Origin: Streptomycetaceae bacterium
GTDB taxonomy: Bacteria; Actinomycetota; Actinomycetes; Nanopelagicales; Nanopelagicaceae
Reading direction: 5' to 3'
Length of the DNA stretch: 40,741 bases
Assembly: GCA_027486075.1 (NCBI GenBank)
Contig: JAIXPU010000022.1
Coordinates: 1 to 40,741 of the forward strand
Shown here: positions 1 to 9,025 of the stretch, in pieces
Layout: every line of letters starts with the position of its first letter
Numbering within the stretch: the first letter of the stretch is position 1
The notes under the pieces: model-generated
Databases searched by the model: none
What the model was told of the DNA's origin: nothing
Seen by the model: the letters and a program-made list of their open reading frames with translations, nothing else
Position numbers and translations under genes: made by a program

Positions 1-9
1 CAGTTTCAT
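1..9 (-). CDS. glnB: Probable start of P-II protein (glnB/glnK), cut by window edge
   Basis: Reverse complement of 1-9 is ATG AAA CTG (M-K-L), directly downstream of amt; P-II proteins commonly begin MKL and amt-glnB order is conserved. Only 3 codons visible. Confidence 0.45.
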
Positions 10-11
10 CC

Positions 12-1301
12 TTAGACCCCCTTCGAAGCGCTATTGACGCTTCCTTGTGTGTTATCTGTAAGTTCATAACCTCGCTCAGCATGAACTGCGAGATCGATAC
101 CTGAAACTTCTTCATCCTTTGAGATTCGGAATCCCATGACAAGATCGATGACCTTGGCAATTATCAGAGTCAGAATGAAGGAGTAGCCAAGAACTGCTAC
201 TACGCCAATCGCCTGCTTAACGAGCTGTTCAGTGCCGCCGCCGTTGAGTAGACCTACTTCAACTCCAACGAAACCAATCATCAGCGTTCCGACGATTCCA
301 CCGACGAGGTGTACTGCAACGACATCGAGTGAGTCGTCAAAGCCGAAGCGGAACTTGAGTCCAACAGACATCGCGCAGAGTGCACCGGCAACCACGCCGA
401 TGATAAGAGCGCCGCTCGCTGTGACAGCAGCACATGCTGGAGTAATCGCAACCAACCCTGCAACAACTCCTGATGCTGCGCCCAAGCTGGTTGCATGGCC
501 ATCGCGAAGCTTTTCAACAATGAGCCAGGCCAAGACTGCAGCAACTGTCGCACCGATTGTGTTGAGAAGAGCAAGTCCGGCTGTTCCATTTGATGCCACT
601 GCAGAACCTGCGTTGAAACCAAACCAACCAAACCACAAAAGTGCAGCGCCCAACATAACGAGCGGAAGATTATGTGGTCGCATTGGTGATCGACCAAAAC
701 CGATGCGCTTGCCGAGAACAATTGCTAGCGCCAATCCTGCTGCACCTGCGTTGATGTGAACCGCGGTACCGCCAGCAAAGTCGATTGCGCCTAGATCGTT
801 AGCAATCCATCCGCCGGTTTCGGCCACAAAGTCATCGAAGGCAAATACCCAGTGAGCGACTGGGAAGTAGACAAGAGTTGCCCATACGCCAGCAAATACC
901 ATCCAAGCGCCAAACTTGGCGCGATCTGCAATCGATCCTGAAATTAGCGCAACGGTAATCGCTGCGAATATCCCTTGGAATGCGATAAAGACTGCAGCCG
1001 GAATTGTTCCAATAAGTGCTTCAGAATTATCTAGACCTTTGAGGAAGAGAAATTCGGTGACATCACCGATATATCCATTACCTCCGACTGAATCACCAAA
1101 GACCATTGAAAAGCCAAAGATGATCCAAAGAGTAAAGACGACAGCGAGTGCGCCGAATGACATCATCATCATATTCAGTACGCTCTTGACTCGAACCATG
1201 CCGCCATAAAAGAGTGCAAGGCCTGGAATCATGAGCGTGACCAAGCCAGCGCTCATGAGCATCCAGGCGGTATCACCTGAATTAAGTACAACTTCTTCCA
1301 T
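12..1301 (-). CDS. amt: Ammonium transporter (Amt family)
   Basis: 429 aa, multi-TM, LNSGDTAWMLMSAGLVTLMIPGLALFYGGMVR, FAGGTAVHINAGAAGLA Amt signatures. Confidence 0.97.
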   Translation of the reverse strand: MEEVVLNSGDTAWMLMSAGLVTLMIPGLALFYGGMVRVKSVLNMMMMSFGALAVVFTLWIIFGFSMVFGDSVGGNGYIGDVTEFLFLKGLDNSEALIGTIPAAVFIAFQGIFAAITVALISGSIADRAKFGAWMVFAGVWATLVYFPVAHWVFAFDDFVAETGGWIANDLGAIDFAGGTAVHINAGAAGLALAIVLGKRIGFGRSPMRPHNLPLVMLGAALLWFGWFGFNAGSAVASNGTAGLALLNTIGATVAAVLAWLIVEKLRDGHATSLGAASGVVAGLVAITPACAAVTASGALIIGVVAGALCAMSVGLKFRFGFDDSLDVVAVHLVGGIVGTLMIGFVGVEVGLLNGGGTEQLVKQAIGVVAVLGYSFILTLIIAKVIDLVMGFRISKDEEVSGIDLAVHAERGYELTDNTQGSVNSASKGV

Positions 1302-1452
1302 ATCTATTATTCCATTTCCCGAAATATGCAGAACTCGTCGTTGAGATGGGGCAAAGGTGCCTGTCGGGGATTACAGGCGATAGCGCCACAGGTTAAGAAG
1401 TGGTCACAAAAGGCGCTGCTTTGTTACAAGTGAGTTACGCCCAGGCTGAGGG

Positions 1453-2289
1453 CTAGGCGAGAAGTCCATCGATGTAGCTATCAGGCTCAAAGGCGGCGAA
1501 ATCGCCTTGGCCTTCTCCTGTGCCGATGAATTTGATTGGGATATCGAGAGCGCTCTCTATTGCCAGAGCGACTCCCCCGCGGGCGCTGCCATCGAGCTTT
1601 GTGACGATAAGTCCTGTTACATCAACAGCCTCACTAAAGATCTTTGCTTGGGCCAATCCGTTCTGGCCTGTTGTTCCATCAATCACCAATAGAACTTCAC
1701 TAATCGGAAGCACCTTTTCAACTACCCGTTTAACTTTACCGAGCTCTGCCATCAAATCGTTTTTGTTATGAAGGCGTCCGGCTGTATCAATGATGAGATA
1801 CCCGCTCTTTAGCTCCACAGCACGCTTTGCACTATCGAAGGCAACAGCTGCAGGTTCAGCACCTTCTTTGCCGCTAATAACTTCAACGTTGATGCGCTCT
1901 CCCCACGTTTGCAGTTGAGCAACAGCTGCAGCGCGGAAGGTATCTGCAGCTCCCAAAATCACTGAGTTTCCTGATGACTTAAGAGATGTTGCTAGCTTGG
2001 CAACCGATGTTGTCTTTCCCGTTCCATTGACGCCAACAACCAGAATTACCTTCTGTTCGCCACCTGCTACTAGTCCACGTTCACGCTTTGAAAGTTTAGA
2101 TTTGAGAATCTCTTTGATTGCTCCCTCGGCATCCTCGCCGCGCATCTTCTTGGCAGATTCAAGTAGTTCGGCCACAAGGTTTGGCCCCAAATCAGAGGCA
2201 AGAAGTTCGACCTCAATCTCTTTCCAATCGAGTGCGGATGCAGTCGAAGTGCCACGTACCTTGGCGATTAATCGATTGAAAATGCCCAT
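1453..2289 (-). CDS. ftsY: Signal recognition particle receptor FtsY (NG domain only)
   Basis: VGVNGTGKTTSVAKLA P-loop, DTAGRLHNKNDLMAEL, TKLDGSARGG; adjacent to smc. Confidence 0.96.
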   Translation of the reverse strand: MGIFNRLIAKVRGTSTASALDWKEIEVELLASDLGPNLVAELLESAKKMRGEDAEGAIKEILKSKLSKRERGLVAGGEQKVILVVGVNGTGKTTSVAKLATSLKSSGNSVILGAADTFRAAAVAQLQTWGERINVEVISGKEGAEPAAVAFDSAKRAVELKSGYLIIDTAGRLHNKNDLMAELGKVKRVVEKVLPISEVLLVIDGTTGQNGLAQAKIFSEAVDVTGLIVTKLDGSARGGVALAIESALDIPIKFIGTGEGQGDFAAFEPDSYIDGLLA

Positions 2290-2303
2290 TTTAAATTGAA
2301 GGG

Positions 2304-5300
2304 CTAAGCGGTTTCAGATTCACGCAGACGCTGGGAAATAACTTCAGTGACGCCATCTCCGCGCATCGTTACGCCATACAGAGCATCAGCGATCTCCATC
2401 GTGCGCTTCTGGTGGGTGATGATAATCAGCTGAGAGCTCTCGCGTAACTCTTCGAGAATAGTCAGCAATCGACCTAGGTTCACATCGTCGAGCGCTGCTT
2501 CAACTTCATCGAGCACATAGAACGGGCTTGGGCGTGACTTAAAGATTGCAACCAGCATGGCAACTGCCGTGAGTGACTTTTCTCCACCAGAGAGCAGGGA
2601 TAGACGCTTTACTCTCTTGCCAGGAGGGCGCGCTTCTACATCCACGCCAGTATTGAGTAGGTCATCAGGATTCGTGAGAATCAACTTTCCGTCTCCACCA
2701 GGGAAGAGGCGCGCAAAGATATCTTTGAAGTGCTCTGCAACATCTTCGTAAGCTTCCATGAAGATCTGTTGCACACGATCATCAACTTCCTTGATGATGT
2801 CGAGCAGATCTTTCTTTGTGCGCTTAAGGTCCTCGAGCTGCTCTGCCAAGAACTTCAAGCGCTCTTCTAGCGCGCTATATTCCTCAAGCGCTAGCGGATT
2901 AATCTTTCCAAGAAGAGTCAGAGAACGTTCTGTCGCAGCGAGTCGCTTCTCTTGCTGGTCGCGACGATAAGGAATTAGCTCTGTTGCAACTATCTCGCCT
3001 GACTCAGTTTCGATAAAGGTCGGAACATCCTTATCAGGACCGTATTCACCTATGAGGGTTGGAATATCAATGCCCAATTCTTCAACTGCCTTGGTCTGCA
3101 ACGCTTCGACGCGCATCCGTTGTTCAGCGCGGGCGATCTCATCTCGGTGCACACTTGATGTGAGTTGATCTAACTCTTGAGTTAACTCACGGTTACGTGA
3201 GCGAACTGTGAGAGTCTCGCCTTCTCGCTCAGTGCGATTGGCTTCAAGGCGTGAGCGCTCAGTTGCAGCCTTTGCAATAGAACGTTCGATATGAATAAGC
3301 GCTTCATAAGCAGCCTCTGCGATTGCCTGTGAGATAACAGCTCCTCGTGCACGAGCGCCGCGACGAGAAACTGCTCGCTCTGATGCTTCTCGTTCGGCTC
3401 GCGCAGAATCTTCAAGCGCTTGTGCGCGCGCTGCTATAGAGGCCACTCGCTCTTCAGAGGTGCGTACAGCAAGTCGCGCTTCAACTTCAGCGGTGCGCGC
3501 GCTCGAGACTTGATTGCGAAGTGACTCTGCCTTGGAATGATCTGGCTCTGCGATATCACCGTGATGTTGCAACTGATTCGATGCGATAGAAAGTTCGTTT
3601 TCATCGCGCGCTTTAGCTGAAGTCGCATCGTTAATCGCAGTGGCTAAACGATCTACCTCGGCGGTCGCAGACTTAATGTTCTGACCGGAAACGGCAAGCT
3701 GCTCAGTGAAAGCTGCAATACGGGCATCAGATTCGTTGAGCTTGGCAAGGGCTGCATCAAAATCACTCTGCTTCTTCTCTAAATCGGTTGCAGCAATTGA
3801 AATTTCAAACTTGAGTTGATCACAAGTATGGGTTAGTTCATCAAGCTTCTTCGCCAGGTCAGCGATAAGAGCTTGAATTTCAATAAGAGATGATGAGGAT
3901 GCCGATCCTCCACGTGCACGAGACGAGGTAATGATGTCGCCATCGCGGGTTACAACTGTGATGCCGCGATGCTGGCCCAAGATGTTCTGAGCATCTCGTG
4001 GGTTTTGCGCAACCACAGTTTGTGACAGAAGCGTCGAGAGAAGATCAGATATCTGTGATGAACGGACATGGCTTAATAACGAAGTGAGCCCGGCCGGAGT
4101 TGATGAAGCTGCGCTCTGCCCCGGCTCGTAGACAAGAACATCTGCCTGACCCAAATTTTCGCTACGCAATATAGTCAGTGCGCTGACTGCGGAAGATAAA
4201 TCGCGAACAACAATCGCATCGGCTAATTGTCCAAGAGCTGCTGCAGTTGCTGCTTCCCAGCCCTTGTCAATTTCAATTAGAGATGCAATAGATCCAAGAA
4301 TCGAGACTCCGCGTGAATCACGAAGAAGCGCAGTCGCGCCATCTCGAGAATTTGAAGTCAGCTTCATCGCTTCCAGCTTTGCCTCTACGGAGTTACGTTC
4401 GCGATCAGCTGCGCGCTCGGCATCAACTAAGTCAGCATGCGATTTCTTTGCTTGATCAAGTGCGTTCTTTGCGCTTTCAAAGTGAGAGTCCAATCCGAGC
4501 TCTCCGGCATCGGCGTTGGCAATCTCCAATTCGAACTGCGCATAATCTCGCTTTGCTGCATCGACTCGACTCTGTGCTTCATCGCGCGCTGAAGTTAAAC
4601 GGGAAATCTCTTCGGTAATTGCTTCAAGGCGAGCCGCCAGAGATTTAATGTGCCCTTCTTGGCGAGCAGTGCCTTCTCGTTGATCGGCCAGCGCACGCAG
4701 CGCTGCCGCAATAGTGTCTTCTTCACCCTTCAACGCAGCTTCTGCTGCAACCAAAGAGTTACTTGAACTTACCAACAGGTTCTGCGCCGTCAGTACATCT
4801 GCACGCAGTTGCGCTTCCTCTGCGCGGAGGGTCACCGCTTCCTCTTCTAGAAGTTGTGGGTCACGTCCAGCGCTGCGCGCCTCTTCAGCTTCTTCGGCTA
4901 AGAAGCGTGAACGCTCCTGCGCAAGTGATTGAGTTCCACGGAATTTTTCGCGTAACGCGCTAAGGGAATAGAAGTTCTCTTGCGCCTTGATAAGTAGTGG
5001 GCTCTCGAAGGCAGATTGTGTATCGAGTGATTCTTCGCGTCGTCGCACAGCATCAAGTTCAGTTTCGACAAGAGCCCTACGTTCGCGAAGCGCATTTTCA
5101 TCTGCAACTTCAGCATCAAGGGTCTTTGAGAGTGCGATGTAATCATCGGCGAGCAGACGTAACTTGGCATCACGCAAATCAGCCTGAATAGTCGCTGCCT
5201 TCTTCGCAACTTCAGCCTGTTTGCCGAGAGGACGAAGCTGTCTGCGTAACTCAACGGTGAGATCGTTAATGCGCGCCAAGTTGGCCTGCATTGAATCCAA

Positions 5301-5840
5301 CTTACGAATTGCCTTCTCTTTACGTTTGCGGTGCTTAAGCACTCCTGCTGCTTCTTCGATAAAACCTCTACGCTCTTCAGGCGTTGCCATCAGAATCGCA
5401 TCAAGCTGACCTTGACCAACAATGACGTGCATTTCGCGACCGATACCTGAATCACTCAATAGCTCTTGAATATCTAACAGGCGTGAAGCTTCGCCATTAA
5501 TTTGGTACTCGCTCTGACCATTGCGGAAGAGAATGCGCGAGATAGTGACTTCGGTGTAATCGATCGGAAGGGCGCCATCGGTGTTATCGATAGTGACTGC
5601 AACTTCTGCGCGACCAAGCGGAGCGCGCCCTGAAGTTCCGGCGAAGATGACATCTTCCATCTTGCCACCGCGAAGTGACTTTGCGCCCTGTTCACCCATT
5701 ACCCAGGTGAGGGCATCGACAACGTTTGATTTACCTGAACCGTTAGGGCCGACCACGCAGGTGATGCCTGGTTCAAGACGAAGAGTGGTCGCTGATGCAA
5801 AGGATTTAAATCCTTTAAGGGTGAGCGACTTCAAATACAC
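2304..5840 (-). CDS. smc: Chromosome segregation protein SMC (GTG start)
   Basis: 1178 aa; N-term LKGFKSFASATTLRLEPGITCVVGPNGSGKSNVVDA, C-term LSGGEKSLTAVAMLVAIF...FYVLDEVEAALDD, coiled coils and hinge. Confidence 0.98.
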   Translation of the reverse strand: MYLKSLTLKGFKSFASATTLRLEPGITCVVGPNGSGKSNVVDALTWVMGEQGAKSLRGGKMEDVIFAGTSGRAPLGRAEVAVTIDNTDGALPIDYTEVTISRILFRNGQSEYQINGEASRLLDIQELLSDSGIGREMHVIVGQGQLDAILMATPEERRGFIEEAAGVLKHRKRKEKAIRKLDSMQANLARINDLTVELRRQLRPLGKQAEVAKKAATIQADLRDAKLRLLADDYIALSKTLDAEVADENALRERRALVETELDAVRRREESLDTQSAFESPLLIKAQENFYSLSALREKFRGTQSLAQERSRFLAEEAEEARSAGRDPQLLEEEAVTLRAEEAQLRADVLTAQNLLVSSSNSLVAAEAALKGEEDTIAAALRALADQREGTARQEGHIKSLAARLEAITEEISRLTSARDEAQSRVDAAKRDYAQFELEIANADAGELGLDSHFESAKNALDQAKKSHADLVDAERAADRERNSVEAKLEAMKLTSNSRDGATALLRDSRGVSILGSIASLIEIDKGWEAATAAALGQLADAIVVRDLSSAVSALTILRSENLGQADVLVYEPGQSAASSTPAGLTSLLSHVRSSQISDLLSTLLSQTVVAQNPRDAQNILGQHRGITVVTRDGDIITSSRARGGSASSSSLIEIQALIADLAKKLDELTHTCDQLKFEISIAATDLEKKQSDFDAALAKLNESDARIAAFTEQLAVSGQNIKSATAEVDRLATAINDATSAKARDENELSIASNQLQHHGDIAEPDHSKAESLRNQVSSARTAEVEARLAVRTSEERVASIAARAQALEDSARAEREASERAVSRRGARARGAVISQAIAEAAYEALIHIERSIAKAATERSRLEANRTEREGETLTVRSRNRELTQELDQLTSSVHRDEIARAEQRMRVEALQTKAVEELGIDIPTLIGEYGPDKDVPTFIETESGEIVATELIPYRRDQQEKRLAATERSLTLLGKINPLALEEYSALEERLKFLAEQLEDLKRTKKDLLDIIKEVDDRVQQIFMEAYEDVAEHFKDIFARLFPGGDGKLILTNPDDLLNTGVDVEARPPGKRVKRLSLLSGGEKSLTAVAMLVAIFKSRPSPFYVLDEVEAALDDVNLGRLLTILEELRESSQLIIITHQKRTMEIADALYGVTMRGDGVTEVISQRLRESETA

Positions 5841-5910
5841 GCGGTAAACCTATCGGTAGGTGCGCCATTGGTATAAAAGCGACTCGTATCAAGTTGAACT
5901 TGAGGGTTTA

Positions 5911-6588
5911 CTATATTTCGCTACGTAAAATTTCAAAGGAAGCGCGGGCTGCTGATTGTTCGGCTTCTCGCTTACTTTTACCTGTTCCTTCTGCAATGTG
6001 GCTACCACCGACAACTGCGATAGCGGTAAAACTCTTATCGTGATCAGGACCTGTTTCAGAGACCTGATATTCCAGAGTTCCCTTTCCGAGGGAGGCAACT
6101 AACTCCTGTAACGCTGTCTTTCCATCAAGACCTGCGCCCTTGGCCATTGCACTTTCCAGAGTTTCTTTAATGAGTTTATTGACGACGATTGATGTCTGTG
6201 CAAAACCAGATTCGATGTAGATAGCGCCAATCAGGGCCTCAAGAGCATCTGCGAGAAGTGAGTTCTTATCTCGACCGTTGGTGACTTCTTCGCCTTTACC
6301 CAGGCGGATGTACTGACCTAATTCAAGCGTGCGGGCAATATCTGCAAGCGCACGCATATTGACGATTCCTGAGCGGAGCGGCGATAAACGACTCTCATCT
6401 AAATCTGGGTACTTGATATAGAGCTCTTCAGTAACGATAAGTCCAAGAACTGAGTCACCGAGAAATTCCAGGCGCTCATTGGTTGTGGAAATTCCTGTTT
6501 CATAGGCGAAGGACCTATGGGTAAAAGCCAACTCGAGCAGTTCAGGAGAGAGTTGAACTCCTAATTGCTCAAGAAGTTTTGAGTACAG
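5911..6588 (-). CDS. rnc: Ribonuclease III; N-terminus extended to a proposed CTG start (track ORF begins at internal TTG 6531)
   Basis: AFTHRSFAYE, ERLEFLGDSVLGL motifs and C-terminal dsRBD. Upstream in-frame codons encode LYSKLLEQLGVQLSPELLEL, the expected first helix, with no ATG/GTG/TTG before the in-frame TAG inside rpmF. Confidence 0.93.
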   Translation of the reverse strand: MYSKLLEQLGVQLSPELLELAFTHRSFAYETGISTTNERLEFLGDSVLGLIVTEELYIKYPDLDESRLSPLRSGIVNMRALADIARTLELGQYIRLGKGEEVTNGRDKNSLLADALEALIGAIYIESGFAQTSIVVNKLIKETLESAMAKGAGLDGKTALQELVASLGKGTLEYQVSETGPDHDKSFTAIAVVGGSHIAEGTGKSKREAEQSAARASFEILRSEI

Positions 6589-6589
6589 A

Positions 6590-6763
6590 TCAGACCTCGA
6601 GAACCTGACGGCGGTTATAGGTTCCGCAAGTTGGGCACGCTACGTGGTTGAGCTTTGGCTGCTGGCACTGCCCGCAAGTAGAGATTGCTGCCGCTGTTGT
6701 CTTCCACATGCTGCGACGTGAACGTGTCTTCGAACGAGACATCTTTCGCTTTGGTACTGGCAC
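6590..6763 (-). CDS. rpmF: 50S ribosomal protein L32 (GTG start); absent from ORF track
   Basis: My translation: VPVPKRKMSRSKTRSRRSMWKTTAAAISTCGQCQQPKLNHVACPTCGTYNRRQVLEV*, with CxxC...CxxC zinc-type L32; between DUF177 and rnc. Confidence 0.97.
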   Translation of the reverse strand: MPVPKRKMSRSKTRSRRSMWKTTAAAISTCGQCQQPKLNHVACPTCGTYNRRQVLEV

Positions 6764-6828
6764 GGTAATCGTCCTTAATCTTCAAAGGACCTTAATGGGC
6801 CCTAAATCGCTATGGCGCTAAGTATCGC

Positions 6829-7416
6829 TTATTTCTCTTGATTGCCAAAATCGGCCGGTTTTTCAAGCAGGGAGGCGAGCCCTGACCAACGCGCATCGAC
6901 TACCTCGTGGCTATGGTCATCTGGCAGGGACTCCCATTTTTCGCCGCAATCCGGACAGAGCCCCATGCACTCTTCATCACAGAGCGGGTTGACCGAGAGC
7001 GCCAGAATAATTGCATCGATGATGGGGATCTCCAGATTCATCTGGTCGCCCTCCATCTGCAACTCATCTTCGACATCTAGATCAATATCTTCATCCTCTC
7101 GTCTTTTCTTACGACCCTTTTCATTTGTTGGCTCGTAGCGATAGAGCTCTTGAATCTTCCTATTAATAACTTGCTCAACCGGGTCGAGGCAACGAATGCA
7201 CTCACCGTGTGCGACCGCAAATATCTCAGCGCTCAGAAGAACTCCTTCGGTGACTGATTCCAGACGTACATCGGCTTCAATCACATCGCCTTCTGGAACT
7301 CCGATCAGGGGAACTCCGATACGAACCGGCGCCTCAATATCGAGCTCATACTCCTTCATTTCTCCAGCGCGGCGCGGGAGTTCGTGAGTATTGAGAACAA
7401 ATGGATTGGTAGTCAT
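6829..7416 (-). CDS. DUF177 / YceD family protein
   Basis: 195 aa with C-terminal NPLCDEECMGLCPDCG; directly upstream of rpmF as typical for DUF177. Confidence 0.92.
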   Translation of the reverse strand: MTTNPFVLNTHELPRRAGEMKEYELDIEAPVRIGVPLIGVPEGDVIEADVRLESVTEGVLLSAEIFAVAHGECIRCLDPVEQVINRKIQELYRYEPTNEKGRKKRREDEDIDLDVEDELQMEGDQMNLEIPIIDAIILALSVNPLCDEECMGLCPDCGEKWESLPDDHSHEVVDARWSGLASLLEKPADFGNQEK

Positions 7417-7437
7417 AGGTATGCCCAGAAAGTTGCG

Positions 7438-7926
7438 CTAGTCGTCAGAGTTAAGTTGTGAGAGAACATCCTTATCGTTTGCGCCCTCGAGACGTTCGCG
7501 TCCACGGGCAACTGCTTCCATGGTCTTATTGAGAATTACTTCAAGGGTGGCGAGTCGACCATCGATATACGCCTCTACCTCTTCGCGCTCTTGCGCTGCC
7601 AAATCGCGGGCATCATCAAGGATTCGTTTTGCTTCATCACGAGCTGCCTGAACTATTGAGGTTTGTTCCACCATGCGAGCGACATCTTCGCGCGCAGTTG
7701 CAATCATCGCCTCTGCGCTAGAGCGGCCTTCTTCAATAATCTGATTACGTTGCGTGAGAATTCCTTCGGCCTGTAGGAAATCAGCTGGAAGAACATCGCG
7801 AGCACCCTCGAGGACTTCAAGCATCTCTCCGCGATGTACAACACATGAAGCAGAGAGCGGAACACCGCGGGCTTCTTCGACAATTGCTATCGCTGTATTG
7901 AGCTTCTCAATCGAATCCATGGTCAT
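7438..7926 (-). CDS. DivIVA-like / coiled-coil cell-division-associated hypothetical protein
   Basis: 162 aa, coiled-coil, AEAMIATAREDVARMVEQT; located between coaD and DUF177 as in many actinobacteria. Confidence 0.65.
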   Translation of the reverse strand: MTMDSIEKLNTAIAIVEEARGVPLSASCVVHRGEMLEVLEGARDVLPADFLQAEGILTQRNQIIEEGRSSAEAMIATAREDVARMVEQTSIVQAARDEAKRILDDARDLAAQEREEVEAYIDGRLATLEVILNKTMEAVARGRERLEGANDKDVLSQLNSDD

Positions 7927-8405
7927 CGTGATTCTCCTGCTCGTGCTTTGAGGGCGGTATTGACGTTTGCTGGAACCATAGAAGAGACATCTCCCCCGTA
8001 GTGAGCCAACTCTTTCACAATTGAGGAAGAAAGGAATGAATGTGTGGGAGATGTGGCCATGAACATTGTCTCAACCCCGGACGCTTGGATATGCACTTGC
8101 GCCATTTGAAGCTCGTAATCAAAGTCTGTGACAGCGCGCAGCCCCTTGACGATGGCTTGTACGCCATTCTTCTTGCAATATTCGACCAGAAGTCCGCTGC
8201 CAGAATCAACGCGAACATTGGAAAACTTCTTCACATTCTCGCCAATCATCTGGATTCTCTCTTCAACCGAGAAGAGGCCAGATTTGTTGCGGTTTACGAA
8301 GACCGCGACTATGACTTCATCGAATTGCAGGCTGGCGCGCTCAATAATGTCGAGGTGGCCAAAGGTGATGGGATCAAAGGACCCTGGGCACACAGCGCGT
8401 TTCAT
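7923..8405 (-). CDS. coaD: Phosphopantetheine adenylyltransferase
   Basis: MKRAVCPGSFDPITFGHLDIIERA, SSSIVKELAHYGGDVS. Confidence 0.98.
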   Translation of the reverse strand: MKRAVCPGSFDPITFGHLDIIERASLQFDEVIVAVFVNRNKSGLFSVEERIQMIGENVKKFSNVRVDSGSGLLVEYCKKNGVQAIVKGLRAVTDFDYELQMAQVHIQASGVETMFMATSPTHSFLSSSIVKELAHYGGDVSSMVPANVNTALKARAGESR

Positions 8406-8434
8406 GGTGCAAACGCTAGCAATGAATCCGGCTG

Positions 8435-9025
8435 TTATCCATTCTCACCATCTGTAAGCGTGGGAGCCCCATAAAAAATTGTTGCCTGACCATAGTTTTT
8501 TTCACGAATCGGCGAGAGGCCTTCGGGCCACGAAATTTCTTTGACGCGGCTATTTCGCTCTACTGCAATCAGCCCCTGTTGGTCGATAAATCCACCATCT
8601 CGAAGCAAGATAAGTGATTCGACAACATCGATATCTGAGACATCGTAAGGTGGATCAACATAGATAAAGTGATAGCTCTGTTGCGCTTTATCTTGCAGGA
8701 AGCGATGGACGCTCATCGCATAGAGATGAAAAGTACCTGGGCAATGTGCACTCTTAATGCTCTCGTAATTTGCAGTAATCGCGCGAGCTGCAGCGTCATC
8801 CTTTTCCACTGCGTGGACAAGGGATGCACCGCGCGAGAGCGATTCGAGTGCGATTGCACCAGTGCCTGCATAGAGATCGAGAACACGTAGACCTTCGAAA
8901 TCACCGAATTCTGAAGCCAGAGTTGAGAAGAGCGCCTCGCGAGCGCGATCAGAGGTAGGTCGAGTTGATGATCCAACTGCATCGAGCGGTCGCCCTTTGG
9001 CAAGCCCAGCAATGATTCTCATCAA
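8435..9025 (-). CDS. rsmD: 16S rRNA (guanine(966)-N(2))-methyltransferase RsmD
   Basis: RIIAGLAKGRPL, LDLYAGTGAIALESLSRGA, FIYVDPPYD. Confidence 0.95.
   Translation of the reverse strand: MMRIIAGLAKGRPLDAVGSSTRPTSDRAREALFSTLASEFGDFEGLRVLDLYAGTGAIALESLSRGASLVHAVEKDDAAARAITANYESIKSAHCPGTFHLYAMSVHRFLQDKAQQSYHFIYVDPPYDVSDIDVVESLILLRDGGFIDQQGLIAVERNSRVKEISWPEGLSPIREKNYGQATIFYGAPTLTDGENG

Noticed and set aside
232-759. Plus-strand ORF of 175 aa opposite amt
   Set aside because: Antisense shadow of a clear Amt CDS; composition rich in P/T/S with no family features, no SD.
4313-4618. 101-aa plus-strand ORF (and similar ORFs at 4264, 4714, 4763, 4997) opposite smc
   Set aside because: Shadow ORFs of a well-supported coding strand; no recognisable domains or initiation signals.
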